DNA from: Eremophila alpestris peregrina
Lineage: Eukaryota > Chordata > Aves > Passeriformes > Alaudidae
NCBI GenBank assembly: GCA_009792885.1
Contig: WMCF01000080.1
Location: forward strand, 557,139-621,138
Direction: 5' to 3'
DNA length: 64,000 nt
Shown: one piece after another, positions 13,601-27,172 of the stretch
Layout of the letters: every line of letters starts with the position of its first letter
How positions within the stretch are numbered: position 1 is the stretch's first letter
Program-made: the position numbers and the translations under genes
The notes under the pieces: generated by a model
What the model was told of the DNA's origin: nothing
Seen by the model: the letters and a program-made list of their open reading frames with translations, nothing else
Databases searched by the model: none

Positions 13601-14410
13601 AATGAAAACATATGGAAGGATGACCCAACTGGACATGAAAATCCTCCAGCCCCATCACTAAAATTATTACTAAGTGGATCGGGTTTGTAAAAGCAAGCAA
13701 TACTAAACATATACTGCTTTATATCAACTAAAGACCTCTCTTAGCATTCGATGGAGACTGAATTCTTTTCTAGTATGATTTTTTTTTTAAATTCTAATGT
13801 AATTTTTTGGACAAAAATGCGGAGTTTTGAGCATTGTGAAGAAAGCCATAATATAATATGAATTTATTGCATACTGTAAAAACTATCTCATGAGACCAAC
13901 AGATTCTCTCCTCTGAAACAAGCAGGAAAAGCAGAACTGAAACTGGGAGGAAGGGGACCTTAAAATATATCTTTGTTCTAATTAACTGTAAAAAGCTGAT
14001 TTGCATTAAGAAAATATCTACCTCGAACCAGAGCGCCAGTTCACTCATTACTCATTACTGGAGCATCAGTATGTAGCTTTTACTAGTGGCAACATTTTAA
14101 TTTGCTGATCACAAGTACAGAAAACAAAAAAAAACAGACAAAACCAAAACAAAACTGAAACACAAGCATTTACACAAATTTTATTTGGCAATAAGGTACA
14201 TTTCAGAACACAGAAGGGGCTGAAATTAGGTATTGGTATATATGTGCTGAAGTGGTTTGTACATTCCTGTTCACCATAGTCCTTGTACTGAGCCGAAGTG
14301 CACTTGACAACTCCCCCCAGATGATTTCTTGACACCTTTCTACCTCTGCCATTTCTGTGCAGCATTAGCAAGGGACTGGTTTGGTAATCTGTACAGGCTA
14401 GCCACTCTCA
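7621..14410. other. Non-coding DNA upstream of the gene, no exon recognised
   Basis: Short frames only, with no conserved peptide. A low-complexity A/C-rich stretch lies at about 11577-11700. No RNA gene or repeat family recognised with confidence. Confidence 0.5.
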
Positions 14411-14415
14411 GATAA

Positions 14416-14472
14416 TCAAAAGTATCCAAAATTATCCAGCATCCAAAAGTATCCAGAATTCCAAAAGTATCA
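14416..14472 (+). repeat. Short tandem repeat, ccaaaagtatcca-type unit
   Basis: Three to four imperfect copies of a unit around 'atccaaaagtatccagaatt', with variants atcaaaagtatcc, atccaaaagtatcc and ttccaaaagtatc. Probably local slippage or duplication. Confidence 0.7.
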
Positions 14473-14475
14473 CCA

Positions 14476-17400
14476 GTGGTGAATCAGCAGGAATCTGGGT
14501 AGGAGGCTGCTCATTACACCTAGGGACTGCTCTCACCTACTCACCTGTTTAGACATATTTTACAGCACCTGCAAGTCGACAAGTACTCAGCTACTGCAGA
14601 AGAATTGTAGTCCCCTGAAGACAATAATTATTGGAGGCTAATGCTGTCATAACAATCCTACCTTCACTTTTAATCAATAGAAACCAGATCAATGTTATTA
14701 GCTGCACTGTGATAGATTTCAAATCTGTTTACCTAACTTTTGTCCAGAGATCGAACAAACAGGGTCAGTGAGAGCTCCCAGGGCAGAAAGTCAACAATAA
14801 CTAGGAAAATGAAACAGTTAAAGGAAAATAGTTTTTGACAGCTGCGGCATTAGGACTGAAGAGACTAAATCATATTTATTGTCCTTCCACTCCTGCTACT
14901 CCCTTCCGCCCTGCGCCCCCTTCCCAAAATGCCTATAGCTCTCTGGAGACGGCATTAAACGGAGCTAATGGAGTTGCCGGTGGAAGAACCCAGAGCAAAT
15001 ACTGCCATCAAGCGTCCAACAGACCTGTTTGCAGTGCAGACTCTTCCATCGACATCTGCTCCTGGAGATGAGGGTGTTCCCCCACGGCAGCCATTGATGG
15101 TGGATGCTCATATACAATTCTCTCTGGTACAACGTCAGTTAACAAATCTGAACCTACAGGTCAATGCAAACCAATCCTCCTGGGGACAACAGAGATGCAT
15201 TAGAGTCTAAAATGTGTGGCCAGGATGGGAAATAATTCTCCCCATGTCTGGGCTTCTGTAGCTGTGCAGCCTATTCCATTTCCTGGAATGCCTCAAAATT
15301 GAATTTAAATGTTTTCGCTCAGAACTTAGGTGTGCTGACAAGCGCTTCAGGAGAAAGCACACTTAAACAGGTGGGATCACTGCTGGCACCCTCACGGACC
15401 GCCCTTGATGTGGGTGTCTCAGTCAATGCACTGACCACAGTGCAACAACACCCTACAACATCCAGAAGGATCTCCCAGCCCACTGGGCACACCCAGGGCA
15501 GGGCCCACCCAAAGACAGGAACCAGCTCCTGGGCCTTATCCCTTCTTCCTTCCTATTCAACTGGGAGATGACTCCACTCTGCCTGCCTGGCCCTCTGACT
15601 CACTAGCAACAAACCCTTCTCCCCTCTTTTATCTGTTGATCTTACTGCTCAATTTCAACAAAATCTAACTGAATGTATGTAGTTTTTAAAATTGGTGATT
15701 TTCAGTGAAAACAGAAACCCTAACTGAGTTTTATTCTTATTAATCTTGTGAGATGGCTGATTCATAAAAAAGGCAGGGAACAGATGCCTTCTCATTAAAA
15801 ATATTTATACTTCAATTTGTCACTGTTTATTATTTTAAGCAGGTAATGTACAAAGAGTTTTTTTCAGTCATCAAAAAAAAAAAAAGTGTGTCCTCTGATC
15901 ATGTCAATTTTTCACTCTGTAACTTCCTACATGAACAATGTAAATAAAAGTTTTGAGGGAATTCAAACAACAATAATCAGTACAAAAAGCAGGAGCAGGA
16001 AAGTTTTCTGGTTAAACTGTCTTCAGAGAGGCTTGAAGGAAAGTGATGGTGAACAGAAATTGTGCAGCTTCTTGAAGCTTAGGAAGCACCAGGGCAGGGT
16101 GGAGGAAGTTGAAAGGCAGGGAAAAATATTAAAGAAATGGTGAAATTAAAGGATTAGGAAAGCCAACTGAACTTATGAGGAATTTACAATAAGTAAAGCT
16201 GTAGATTAAAGCAGAAATATGTCTATATGAAACAACCAAGATAAAAACACAGAAGAGATTAAATAGAATACATAACTTGGATATTACATATGGCATAAAG
16301 GTGAAGACTAAAAGCCTGAATATGACATAGGAATATAATCAGATAATCAATGTCTCTAAATGGAATCCAAGAATCTTAATAAGAATATAATTTTATAGGC
16401 ATCAGTGGGTTAATTATTCTGTGCGTATTCATTATCAGTATGATAGTAATTAGTACTATTGGCCACAGTTGAGCTTCAGGATGCTTATATTGACAAAGAG
16501 AGGAAATCCTTACTTAGGAAAGCTAGATATAAAAAAGATAGGAGTGATTTAATGTAAGTGGTGAAAAGAGGAAGATCAGAGTTAATCCAAGTAGTACAGA
16601 CACCACAACAAAACAGAATGTGGGATTTCAGTGTCACCAGAGGATGTGGACAGGGAGTCAGCTGTTCCTGTGTCTCCACAAAGGATCTGGAACCAAGGTT
16701 GACCTCTCCATTTGAGAACTCTCACAAGGAGCAGGGGAATCTAGCACTATCTTTCAAGTCAAACTTTGACTCTTGGCAGGAAAACCGATATGAATGTACA
16801 CTAAAGAATGCATCTGTCAGTATGCATGGATCAGATACCTCTTTTCTGTTAGTCCATCAGGGAATCAGGGTATATGTATGAATAATCACATATGACGAAC
16901 AGGAAGAATAATGCTTACATTCGCTATTCAGACCTGAAAGACAGCTCAAAAGACCAGTGCTTGCTAACACTGTCACTTTAGGATAAACAGAGACTTCCTG
17001 CACTGACAGTCTCTGGTGTGTGGCCTATCTAGAGAACACCACATGTATATTGTACTTCTGCTACCAACAAATGTTACTCCTCTGCTTAAAATTACATAAT
17101 TTATTAGAGCTTGTTTCCCCTTTCCAAGAAAGAAAGAGGTCAGGAAGTGCACCTAACCTTTCATAGTTTTACACATCAATCACTACAAGGATTGTAATAT
17201 GATTCCCACACAGTGTGGTTTGGTGCTGCCTAACAATTAATCTTATATACAGCTGGTGCAAGACAGCTCTGTAAGGCAATTTGCTTCCAGTGGAATTTTC
17301 GAATATACATTAAAGCACTTAAGTGTAAAGCTTTGTAAAATGAATAATCCATCACAAATAATTAGAGCTGTCCTTAGAGGACTTGGCTAGTTAGTCAGAA

Positions 17401-20400
17401 ACAGATGTGTCGTGTTTATCTTACTGGTTAGGCAGGGCCTGAAGAGTCAGTTTTCTGATAGAAGGTCTGACTTGGATGGTAGTTAGCAACTCCAGAGGGT
17501 GTCAATGGACATCCTGTTTAACGTGAAAGAAGTCCACAAAGAAAGGCAAAAATCGAAAAAGAAGTAGCAAGTGTTTTTCAGTGGTTAAAGGGAGATGTGA
17601 CAGGCTATTTAGTTTTTTTCTGAGCATGTGGCATTCACTATTCAACTGGCAATTGCTAGATTTCTGCAATTTCTTTTCTCTCATTATGCTCTGCACCCGG
17701 TTCCATAATTAACTAGAACATCTTGCCCTCAGGTTGCAATTCCTTCCTGCTTTTAAGCTAATTATGTACTTTTTAGTCCGATGGTAAACAAATTGTTTTT
17801 CTCTTCACTACTTTTAAGCTAGGTTTGACTCCTTATACATACTGAATATGCCTGACTCACTCTATTCTGTTGTATTTGGGTACACAACAAAGGTTTGGAA
17901 ATGGATCCTGAAAGGATTAGAGTCTGACTTTCTTCATGGTACGCTGTCACCTACTTCTTAAAAAGGTCTCATTTATTCACCAGTAACATTCAAGGAATCC
18001 ATAGACCTATACAGGACCAAGCACGTGGAATTTAAAGATATGTAGAGAAATTGCAACTGCATTTCTCTAAATTCAAAGGAACTATATGGGTAATAAGAAG
18101 ACTGACGTGAACAGGATCCTCTATGGAAAAGCTTTGTGCATATGTATCACCAAATTTCAAAAATGTTTTTAGTTCAAACTAGATAAACAAGAGTAGGTTT
18201 TTAAAAAGTGGCCAATTCTTCTGCAACAACATTGTTGTGTGTCATCAGTCTCTCGATCTAGGTCATGTAAATCTGCTAGAGAGCACTCTGTTGTTGAAAA
18301 AGCTGAAAGAAAAATTACACTAGCGATAGGGTGAAGTGAGATAGATTACTTTCTTTCTGTCAGCAGCATAATGAAAAAATGTCTTTAGGTTATGTTGTGT
18401 CAGTTTTATGAACAGGTTACTCTATCAAGCAGTATATTTAAAAAAATTCAAAAGGTCATTAGGTCAGGAAATACTAAGCTGAAAGTGTACTAATGAACCA
18501 GCAGTACATACAGCCTGCGGTACAGAAACATTATAATAAGCTTTGGAAATTTTTTACGCACAGTCAAACAAGAGCTGCAAAATTGAGACTGCAAATATAA
18601 ATTTACCATTAACAGCTTAGTTATGCAAACACAGGATCCACTGGCGAAAGGAGGAATAAATTTACAGTACTGGTTGTCCAATCCACTTATGCCCTGTTAA
18701 GCCCTTTGCCTTGACAGACAAGATGTAGTTTTGTGTCTCTTGGACCTTAAATGAATATCCCAAATTTCTTAGTGAGGAGTGGGAGATTGCAACTCCTTAT
18801 ACTAAACTGTGCTTTGAACACATATTCTTAGGCATAATTACAGGCTGGCTGTCTTGGAGGATGAGCCTGTTTCCCAGACAAAGCAAATAGTGCAGGGGGT
18901 GGGTGAAATGGTTCTGCTGGGATGACAAAGAGCACAAACACCTCCAGACTCCAAAACTCGGTAGATTTCAGCTGAAAGAACTGGTCTGGGCAACTCTGCT
19001 GTGATGCTGGGGCAACCCAGAGGTCCCCCTATTGTTCTGTAAGCCAGGTTCTCTCTGAAAGCTATCCAGATGATAACAGCTTTAGCTGTGTTAACAGCGG
19101 TATGTTAAGAGTGATATTTAGCCACTGTTGACCTCTTCCCTTAACACTTTTCAGCTGCTGTAAAGGCTTGAACTGCTAAATATCCATTAAAAATTTAAAA
19201 GATCATTTTAAATCTTGCTTCTCCCACCCCTGGAGGCAGCAATTTTGAAAAATGCCCTGGAGTTCAAACGGAGTGCACATGTTGTCTTTGGCTGATATAG
19301 TATTTCAGAACCCAGGAATCTATTTTCTATTCTGAATCGCATTTTACTTCGACTTCTGCATCTGGTCAATAAATGCAAAATACACCTATACAAAAAGTAT
19401 AAAAAGGGTGCTTAATCATATTTAAGTATTTCAACGAACCAACTTCTTGATATTCAAAGGGTAGGATTCTTTCTTGTAAAAGGTGTTCATGCTTCTGTTT
19501 CTTTCAAATTGTATTCAGCACTCAAGAAATGACCTTTAATAGAATCATGCTGGGTGTTCCCATTGCATCAAGCAGAGAGGTGCTGTATCATCTTTAGTGC
19601 ACCTAGGGAACCAGTATGAGGGAGAGATTTAGCACAGTTATTTAGAATTCAACCTCATTTGTCTTCAAGACTTTATCCCTCCATACTGGTCTCATTTTGG
19701 AAGATTTGTTTTTGCTGCAGACCTGTGGAATATTAATTCAAAACCTCAGTGTGTGCTTGTCCTGCTTCCAAGTCATCATTCCACCAAAATTTATGTATGT
19801 AATTAAAGTAGTGTAGTTCAGTGGAAGTGGAATTGCCATTCTCTCAGAAGTATCAGCATCACATAAGCAAAATACCAAAATAAACTCAATCAAAACAAAC
19901 AGACAGACAAACGAAAAGTTAATGAGTAAGAAATTTGCCCAAAAGCAGCTTGTATTATTTAGCATTTAATGTCCTTGGATAGGGCCTTGTTATCTGTCCT
20001 AGATGAGAAGTACTACTAGTACACTAAATTAAAGGTACTTAGAGTAGCAAGCATCCTCTACCTCCTACGATTTTTTTTTGTGTTCTTAAGGAGCCCCTGA
20101 CGCTAGAGGTGTTGTAAACTACAGCATAACCCTTAGCTCGTTTATTCCAAAAATAGAAGCTTGCTGAACTGCCAGTGTGACCAGGTGATGATTTTAAAAA
20201 GAGAAAAGATGGGACCATTTGCTGGCAGTTAAGAAAGTCTTACAGAGACTTTAAGGTCAAATCTCTCATCAGTGCTGCTGCTTTTCAAACCTAAGCAACT
20301 TGGAATAAGGTGAAGGTACAGTTCTGTGTAAAATTGCTCAACCTCACTGCAATTGTTCCAGCTTTATAAACTGTGTTGGTTGCCATTTTTACAGTAGTGA

Positions 20401-21049
20401 ATCTGTGTTGTCTGCATAATGAGTGTCTCCACAGGGAACCACACTGAGCACTGAATATTCATAGTAAATTACCTTAGATCACAATAACAATAAGTGATTC
20501 ATCATTAAATGTAAGGAATGTAAGTACAGAATTTTTTGTGACTTTCTCTTCATTTCCCAGCCAGTGAAGACTCCCAATGAGTGGTTTGAGCTCCTGCTTA
20601 TCATCATCCTCTTGCAGTTCCAAGCTCCAGAAACATTAAGTTTGCACAAAGAAAGCAATAACCACACAGAAGAATAAGTTTCGTGTTATGAGTATAGCTT
20701 TTCCTGTAGACAGACATCTAAACACTTTCAGAACTTTTTCTCAGGACTTTTAGACTTCTGATCTGTCCTCTTTTTAGACCTTTTGAAATTCTTTATCATA
20801 AGGAAAACATTAATTTGTGCTGCTAGAGCTTGAAAATCGGTACTGTACTCAAGCTTATACTGCACTAGCAGGACATCTCTACTTACGCAAAAAAAAGTCA
20901 AGAAGTAGGTAAGTAGTATTGTTTGGATTGTAACAGCAAAAACAAATACACAACAAGCACCGAAGAAACAAACAAACCACCAACTTGTCAGATTCTCACC
21001 CCACTTTTTAACAAGTAGTAATAATTTATGTTGCTTTATGTCTTTGCGT
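14476..21049. other. Non-coding DNA; GC-richer patch at 14830-15570
   Basis: Mostly AT-rich. The patch at 14830-15570 is richer in GC and in open frames than its neighbours, but none of the frames resembles a known protein. No exon could be supported. Confidence 0.4.
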
Positions 21050-21090
21050 GATCTTGAAGGTTTCTTCCAATCTAGTGATTCTGTGATATT
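21050..21090 (+). mobile_element. Short CR1-like 3' tail
   Basis: gatcttgaaggtttcttcca followed by atctagtgattctgtgatat resembles the last 40 bases of avian CR1. Upstream similarity fades, so this is a heavily truncated or decayed copy. Confidence 0.5.
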
Positions 21091-24000
21091 ACCAGATTGT
21101 TCTGTTTTAGGAAGAATACTCTCTGACCTGTACACACATTCACAGAGTGAGTGCTAGTTACAAAAATTATCTCATGTGACCTTTTGCACTGATAAGGAAA
21201 TGCTTTAGTGGAGAACTGAATCACTCAAACAGGACTTTCAGTTTCACCACTCAGATGGTGCAGGACCCCCCATTGCAAGCGTCGGATGGATCAGATCAGA
21301 CTCCTGTATTGGGTAATTGAGATAAAATTTTACAGCCCTAGTGATCCTGCTAGATTCTCATCCTATAAGCAGGATAACTACCCTAATAAGGGCATAATAA
21401 ATTGTTATAATTTTAAATGCCTAAGAAACATATTCTAATTATCTTGGCAGTGGACAAAAGACCCTTCGACCTTACTATTCCTACATATGCAGGAATAGTT
21501 TACAGTCGTTATTCAAATTCTCTTATCTCTGCACATTTTAGCCCGGAGGAGCTCCCAAGAGTATTCAGTTTCTCTACGCAGGATTCCCATTGACTCTTCT
21601 CAACGTGAACCGTAAACCTATCAGCTTGTCCCAGCCTCCTATGGGGGCTGCCAGCGTAACACATGGCACTTCTGGGAATCCAGCACTTGGGGAGATCCAG
21701 TGTCAACTAGGCAGCTGCTCTGAGACAAAGCAAGCTAGGAATTCAGTGAAGTCATTTGTCACGAAGGAGTCCACTCTCTCATCAGTACAGAAACAAGCTG
21801 GGAAGTTCCCGTGAAGCGCTACAGGTACGCCCAGAGGCACACCTTTGTACACAAAGTCCTTGCAGATGCCAGCTACGCTACAACTAGAATTACAGAAAGA
21901 ATTAGAATTTCTTCCGTATATCACTATTCTACAGTAATTTCCCAGCAGGGTTGGCCACACCTGCCTTTGCAGGAAGTGCAACAAGTAATGGTACCCGTAA
22001 TTCACTTTCCGACTCAGAGGTCTAGTTTTCACAACAGGATTTGTGACTCACTGTAGCATGTCATCCCACTGAACGGGAATTTTGCAGAAAGGCAAATTTG
22101 CCACAGGGTAAAACACAATAGCCATCAAGGCCCTTGACTTTCCTCTGAGAAGTCTTTCCCCCTAATCCGTTGCTTTTATTAAACGTGCACTTCTTTTGCA
22201 GTGTTTCCCTCCCGTGAAGGGGCAACTTTAGTTCAGCTGGGAAGTATGAAAATGTTTAATTTCTACTGTCACAGAAAAACGAGGAAGTGAACAAAACAAG
22301 AGAAACAAGGAAGAGAATAAGGCTGCTCAAATTCACACTGATTGTAAAAGATCTCAGAGGGAGAGCTGCAAGCCAGAGTAAGAGCTGGAGATTTACTGGG
22401 CAAGAGTATATGAACCAAAAACTGAACTCAGAGCAGAACCTGGGAGAAATGGAGGCAGCACCTGGCCACTCACCCACCTCTATAGTCACTTTGTACAAAC
22501 ATAAACTATTTTTAAAAATGGAGATCCAGGGGTTTGTGTCCACATCTCATCAAACTTGACACCATTCCTATTTTTTAAACTATTTTTATCTTACTGAGAA
22601 CTTTTCGCTGTCTGCTTTTCCATTAAAAATATAAGAGCAGTACCTGAGAATTCGGAGGAGAAGTTCCCTTTTGATAAAAACAAGTCACAGAGTCACTTAC
22701 CAAGAAAAGTGTGTGTTGAGGAACAATTTTACCCACATAAAAAATTGTGTTTCTTTTCCGCAAGACAGTACTTTCTTCCCTTCACTTTAATCTCAAGATG
22801 ATGTGGAGGGTTATAGTTTATCGTTGACACTGGTATGAAAATATTTCTAGAAACTGAATAGGCCATACTGCAAACACCTAAAACTTGTAGGTTATAGAAC
22901 AAAAAATATCTTTTTGGCTCCTGTCTTTTCAAATATGGAAGGCATCTTTTTCACTCAAGAGAAGTCAGAAGAGAGATAAGTAGGGCTGGCTACATAATTG
23001 TTAGACTATGTAGCAAAATGTAAAGCAATCTTCTGCTTGTCAACCATTTGTCAATGGTAAACATGGTTTTTTTCACTCACTTTTGCTCTGAGGCATGTTC
23101 ACTCAGGGCATGTATGAAAAATTGGAATTTGATTACCTCAATACCTTTGAAAATTTTAACTGAAATATTCTTGAAATCACAGCTGAGTAATATTAATAAA
23201 ACTATATATAATTAATAGGATCAGTTAAGAATGTAAAAAAATTGAATTTGTGAATTTTAGAGGTTCTAACTTTGAAGTTGCTTCTCACAGTTCAACAATG
23301 AAAAAAAAAACCAGAATGATTCTACTCTTTTCTAGATAGATACCTTACTCCTTCCTTCATACTCCTGCTTATCTTCTCTATGCACCTAGGAAATTATTAA
23401 AAATCACGTTGCTATATATTTGCCTGCTGTGTGCACAGTAAGCTGTGCTGTTGGTTAATATTTTATACTACCCAAAAAACCTTTCTAGCTTTCACCAGTC
23501 TGTGTGCCAATTTCAGAGCAAATTGATCATTGCTGTGCTGTTACTTGAGGAACAAAGAGGTTCAGAATGTTTTACCATGTGACTAGGATTTCATGGCAGA
23601 GTAATATAGCAGTGGGAAGGTTTCATTTGCTAACAACATATTTTATTTACTTGACACAGCATTCCATTTCTTTGCTACTCAGCCCTCTAAGCAAAAAGCT
23701 CAGCTGAAAGCCTCTCCTACTAACAGGAATTCTTGTTTCCTTCATCTGCATTAGAATGCAAGGAAAAACACTCTGAGGTTGTGATAAAATTCTTCTTCCT
23801 TAAAAGAATTCTGGGGAATGACTGAAACCACCTTTCATGTTTAGAGTTTCTACGTTTTAGTACGATGAAATAACAGTAGTTCAGTGTGTCAGCTCTACAT
23901 AATATTGTAAAAATATCCAACACATTAACATTAAATTTTCCTTAGTCTGTGTATGAAAAGTAGTTTCTGCTTTTCCAGATTGTTATTTCAATACAATAAA

Positions 24001-26270
24001 ATGTTTTTCTTCACTAGTTTCTCAGGCTTGCCAGCTGAAAAAGAAGCATTCTTTCAACATATTCATAAACTTCTACCATTAAATACAGAAGTGAGAAGCA
24101 CCCAGGCAAACTATTCCTTCAAATGAAAATGAACTTTCTCCAAGTATTATTCACACCAGGAAAAATTTAAATCTCATTTATATGTGAAATTCAATAAGAT
24201 GATTAGATCTTTTGATTGATCTTCCTCTAAATAAGACAAAGATATTCTGGAGTTTATGCAGAAACAGTGGGATGGAACATAAAGTTTCTTATCACTATTC
24301 TTTGGGAACAACTCTAAGATTATTGTGAATTTTTTCTCTGCTATTAGTAGAGAATTTTGGCAACACATATTTGTTTCAGCCTAGCAATTAATCTATTACT
24401 GCAAAAGCACCTTAAAATTTAAGAATGTGAGTCTTCAATGGTTTCTCACGGCCAAAGGAATCACATAGGAGTAAAACAGGCATCCAGGTTTGTTATCAGT
24501 TGAAATTATGGGATACAATATTCCTCAGACACATAACATGTCTTGATATAAAATAACTTATCTTCAAGTAAGTATTTAACCAGAAACAGGAAGGGTTTGC
24601 TGTAAATCAAGCAGTAAATATAATTCTGACTGATCATGTAAAAAAATGTCAGCAAGTTACCTAATTTTCTTTAAATATATGATCCTCTGTCCTGTGAGAA
24701 ATGGCAATATATTTAATGGTTTTTATAGTGATCTCAGGATTTTTCTTGGATGTGTGGGTATTTTTGTTCTAAATATCCTGTGAGTTTTCTAAGATAAAAC
24801 ATAATTCAAAGGAGGAAACCACACTGAAATTATTGAGTCAGTGTTATTCTGAGATTTTTTTAAATGAGGAAAACAGTTCTAAAAATTATCTAATGGGTTT
24901 CCAGAAGACAAAGAACAATAGCAGAAAATACTTGTGTCTTGTAATTGTTAGGAGGGTAGAACTTTCCTCCAATCATGCAAATGCAGATTACAGATTTTAA
25001 GATTGCACGGACCAGATTTGAAAATTATTTGTTGCCTTGTTTCCTCTACCTTCTTGTAGTAAAGGCATGTTCAAAATTGGAAGGGAGAGAGAGGGAAGAA
25101 AGAAAGGGAAAGCAGCTGAGATATGCAGAAATCAGCGGGCTATTTTATAAAAACTTGTTAAAAGATATTTGCAGTTATTTCTTGCTGAATATTATTGCGC
25201 AGAGAGAAATAATTAGTCAGAAAAATTCCTTTACTCACACGGCAAATACAATTACCAATAACCAAGCTGATTTCAAAACCTGGATAACCAAAAATATTCT
25301 GAACACTGCAAACCTAAAAATCGTTAAAACTCCTGCGCTCCTTGCTAAAAAAAAAATCCCAGGTAGTCCTCCTTTTTGAGCAATAGTTACAATATTCAGA
25401 AAGCACATACTGCAACAGTATGATTTATAATACTAGTAAAACAGTTGGAAGATTACTCAGAAAGATACATCATCTTATTTTTCATGTAATTGTTCATTAT
25501 TTCGAATAATATATTTAGTCATGCCAATCCATTCTAGTTTTGTACGTAAAACAGGGCATCGTTTTTTGCTTTTCACAGGGTGAGGCATAACTCATGACAT
25601 TTTCCATCTGTGTGTAGAAAGGTATGAATGTAGGCAGCTAATGAATTCATAAATATATTTTGCTGTTTTTCCAAGAAACAGAACATTGTCACTTTTGCTG
25701 TTCTTAATGGCAAAATTTATATTCACACAAATCCTGTCTGACACTGGTGTCTGTAATAGCGCTATTTTCAGGACTTATACAGAACAAGCTATATACATCC
25801 ATGAAGTCAACAAAAAACATGGGTTAGAGACCCAACTGATAGTTTTAAGAACATTTATTTGCAATACTGCAAATAGCAAGCCTGAAAAGTATTATAAAAA
25901 CTCTTCAGTTTAGGTGAGTAATCTGTGGACAGATAACTAAAAGACTCTCTGCCAGGAAATACAGGATGCCAATTGAAAGTAGCTTAACCAGCACTTGTCA
26001 GAGTTTTGAGTGTTGTTCACTTTCTAATTTTTTCTCCTGCTAGGTGAAGTCCCCAACTACTATGAAAATAAAGCTACAGTAATATCACAAAAATGATATC
26101 TTGCGAATACTCATAAGAAAGGTCAAAAATCGTGTTGGCCTCTCAAAATTTGGACGTGGAAGATTTTATCCCATGCAAGTGAGGAGAGACAGAAGTCAGA
26201 TAAGTACACACACTTGCCTTTAGGATCACCTAGAGATAAACAGGATAAAACCTGTTTCTTGTGCCTCCAG
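21091..26270. other. Non-coding upstream flank
   Basis: No exon, RNA gene or repeat family recognised. It could contain 5' untranslated exons or regulatory elements of the transporter gene, but nothing in the sequence lets me place them. Confidence 0.4.
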
Positions 26271-26500
26271 GTATCCTCCATTCTTGTCTCTGAAGGCCAT
26301 TTGCCACGCTGGCCAAAAAGGGCCGTGCCAGCGAAGTGAGAAGGTGGAGCTAAGTGGGAGTAAGAGTAACCTGAGAAGACCTCCAGCTAACTTGACTTCA
26401 AGTGATACCGGTCCTGCGGATGGGTTAAGCAGGTCCTGGCTGACTCTGCCCTGTGCTGCAAGCAGCTTCCAACACTCGCCCAAAATTCCATACCAGGCAC
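26271..26500 (+). promoter_or_regulatory. Candidate 5' UTR / promoter-proximal segment of SLC28A3
   Basis: This segment has more CpG and higher GC than the AT-rich DNA around it and runs directly into the start exon. A possible 3' splice site, a pyrimidine-rich tract ending gtgcctccag, sits at 26261-26270, so the start exon could be an internal exon with a 5' UTR beginning at 26271. Another AG that could serve as acceptor is at about 26461. I see no clear TATA box and cannot place the transcription start. Confidence 0.35.
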
Positions 26501-26557
26501 ATGGAGCTGACAGAGACCAGCCGTGATCACTCGGGAGTGCACAATTCGGCCTTCCAG
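26501..26557 (+). CDS. SLC28A3: SLC28A3 exon 1 (start codon; residues 1-19)
   Basis: Reads MELTETSRDHSGVHNSAFQ and ends in a strong donor, CAG|GTAAGC, phase 0. Mammalian CNT3 also begins with Met-Glu-Leu and has a short soluble lead ending in Asn-x-x-Phe-Gln, which is the match that identified this exon. An in-frame TGA lies 60 bases upstream at 26441, with no other in-frame ATG between, so ATG 26501 is the natural start. G follows the ATG (+4), but position -3 is C, so the start context is moderate. The segment is cytosolic and poorly conserved. It could be a chance frame, but phase, donor and the 2-exon collinear match argue against that. Confidence 0.75.
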
Positions 26558-27106
26558 GTAAGCAAGTTTTCCTTTGCTTTCTGGGGAAGAGGAAGGATTT
26601 AAAAACTGAACAGTGCTGAATTCGAGCCCCGAACAAAGAAAAATCATTTTCTGCGCTCTGCCTGCAGGTATTTTACAACATTCAACGTGCTGATATCCTG
26701 CCAAAGTACACGGCTCTTGTAAAAAAACAGCTGAGCACAATTGACTTATTCATGAGTATGCTCTACTCAGTGGTATACAGATACCTTTGAAAAGTGTCTT
26801 GACTTGGTAATATTTCATAGGCTGATGGATCTCACAACTGACTCATCTGCTCTATCAGTTGCTAGTTTTTCCTGAGGATAGATAATTTATAATTCTGTTA
26901 AAGAATTACGCAGCAGATTTATAATTCAAAATACAATGTATTTCAATAATATGAGAAAAATAATAATGTAATAATTTAGCGGGGTATAACATTCTTCCAT
27001 GCATAAAGTAAGTGCAATTGTCTTCTGCTCTCGAGAAGAACACAGAGGGAAGGAGCCAACCCAAAAGGTTTTGCACTTTCTAGGCATAAAGTAATATTAA
27101 CAGCCG

Positions 27107-27172
<66 letters not shown>

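Noticed and set aside
20728..21135. Reverse-strand frame of 135 codons with a hydrophobic stretch
   Set aside because: It covers a CR1 tail in antisense and A-rich low-complexity DNA; no conserved pattern.
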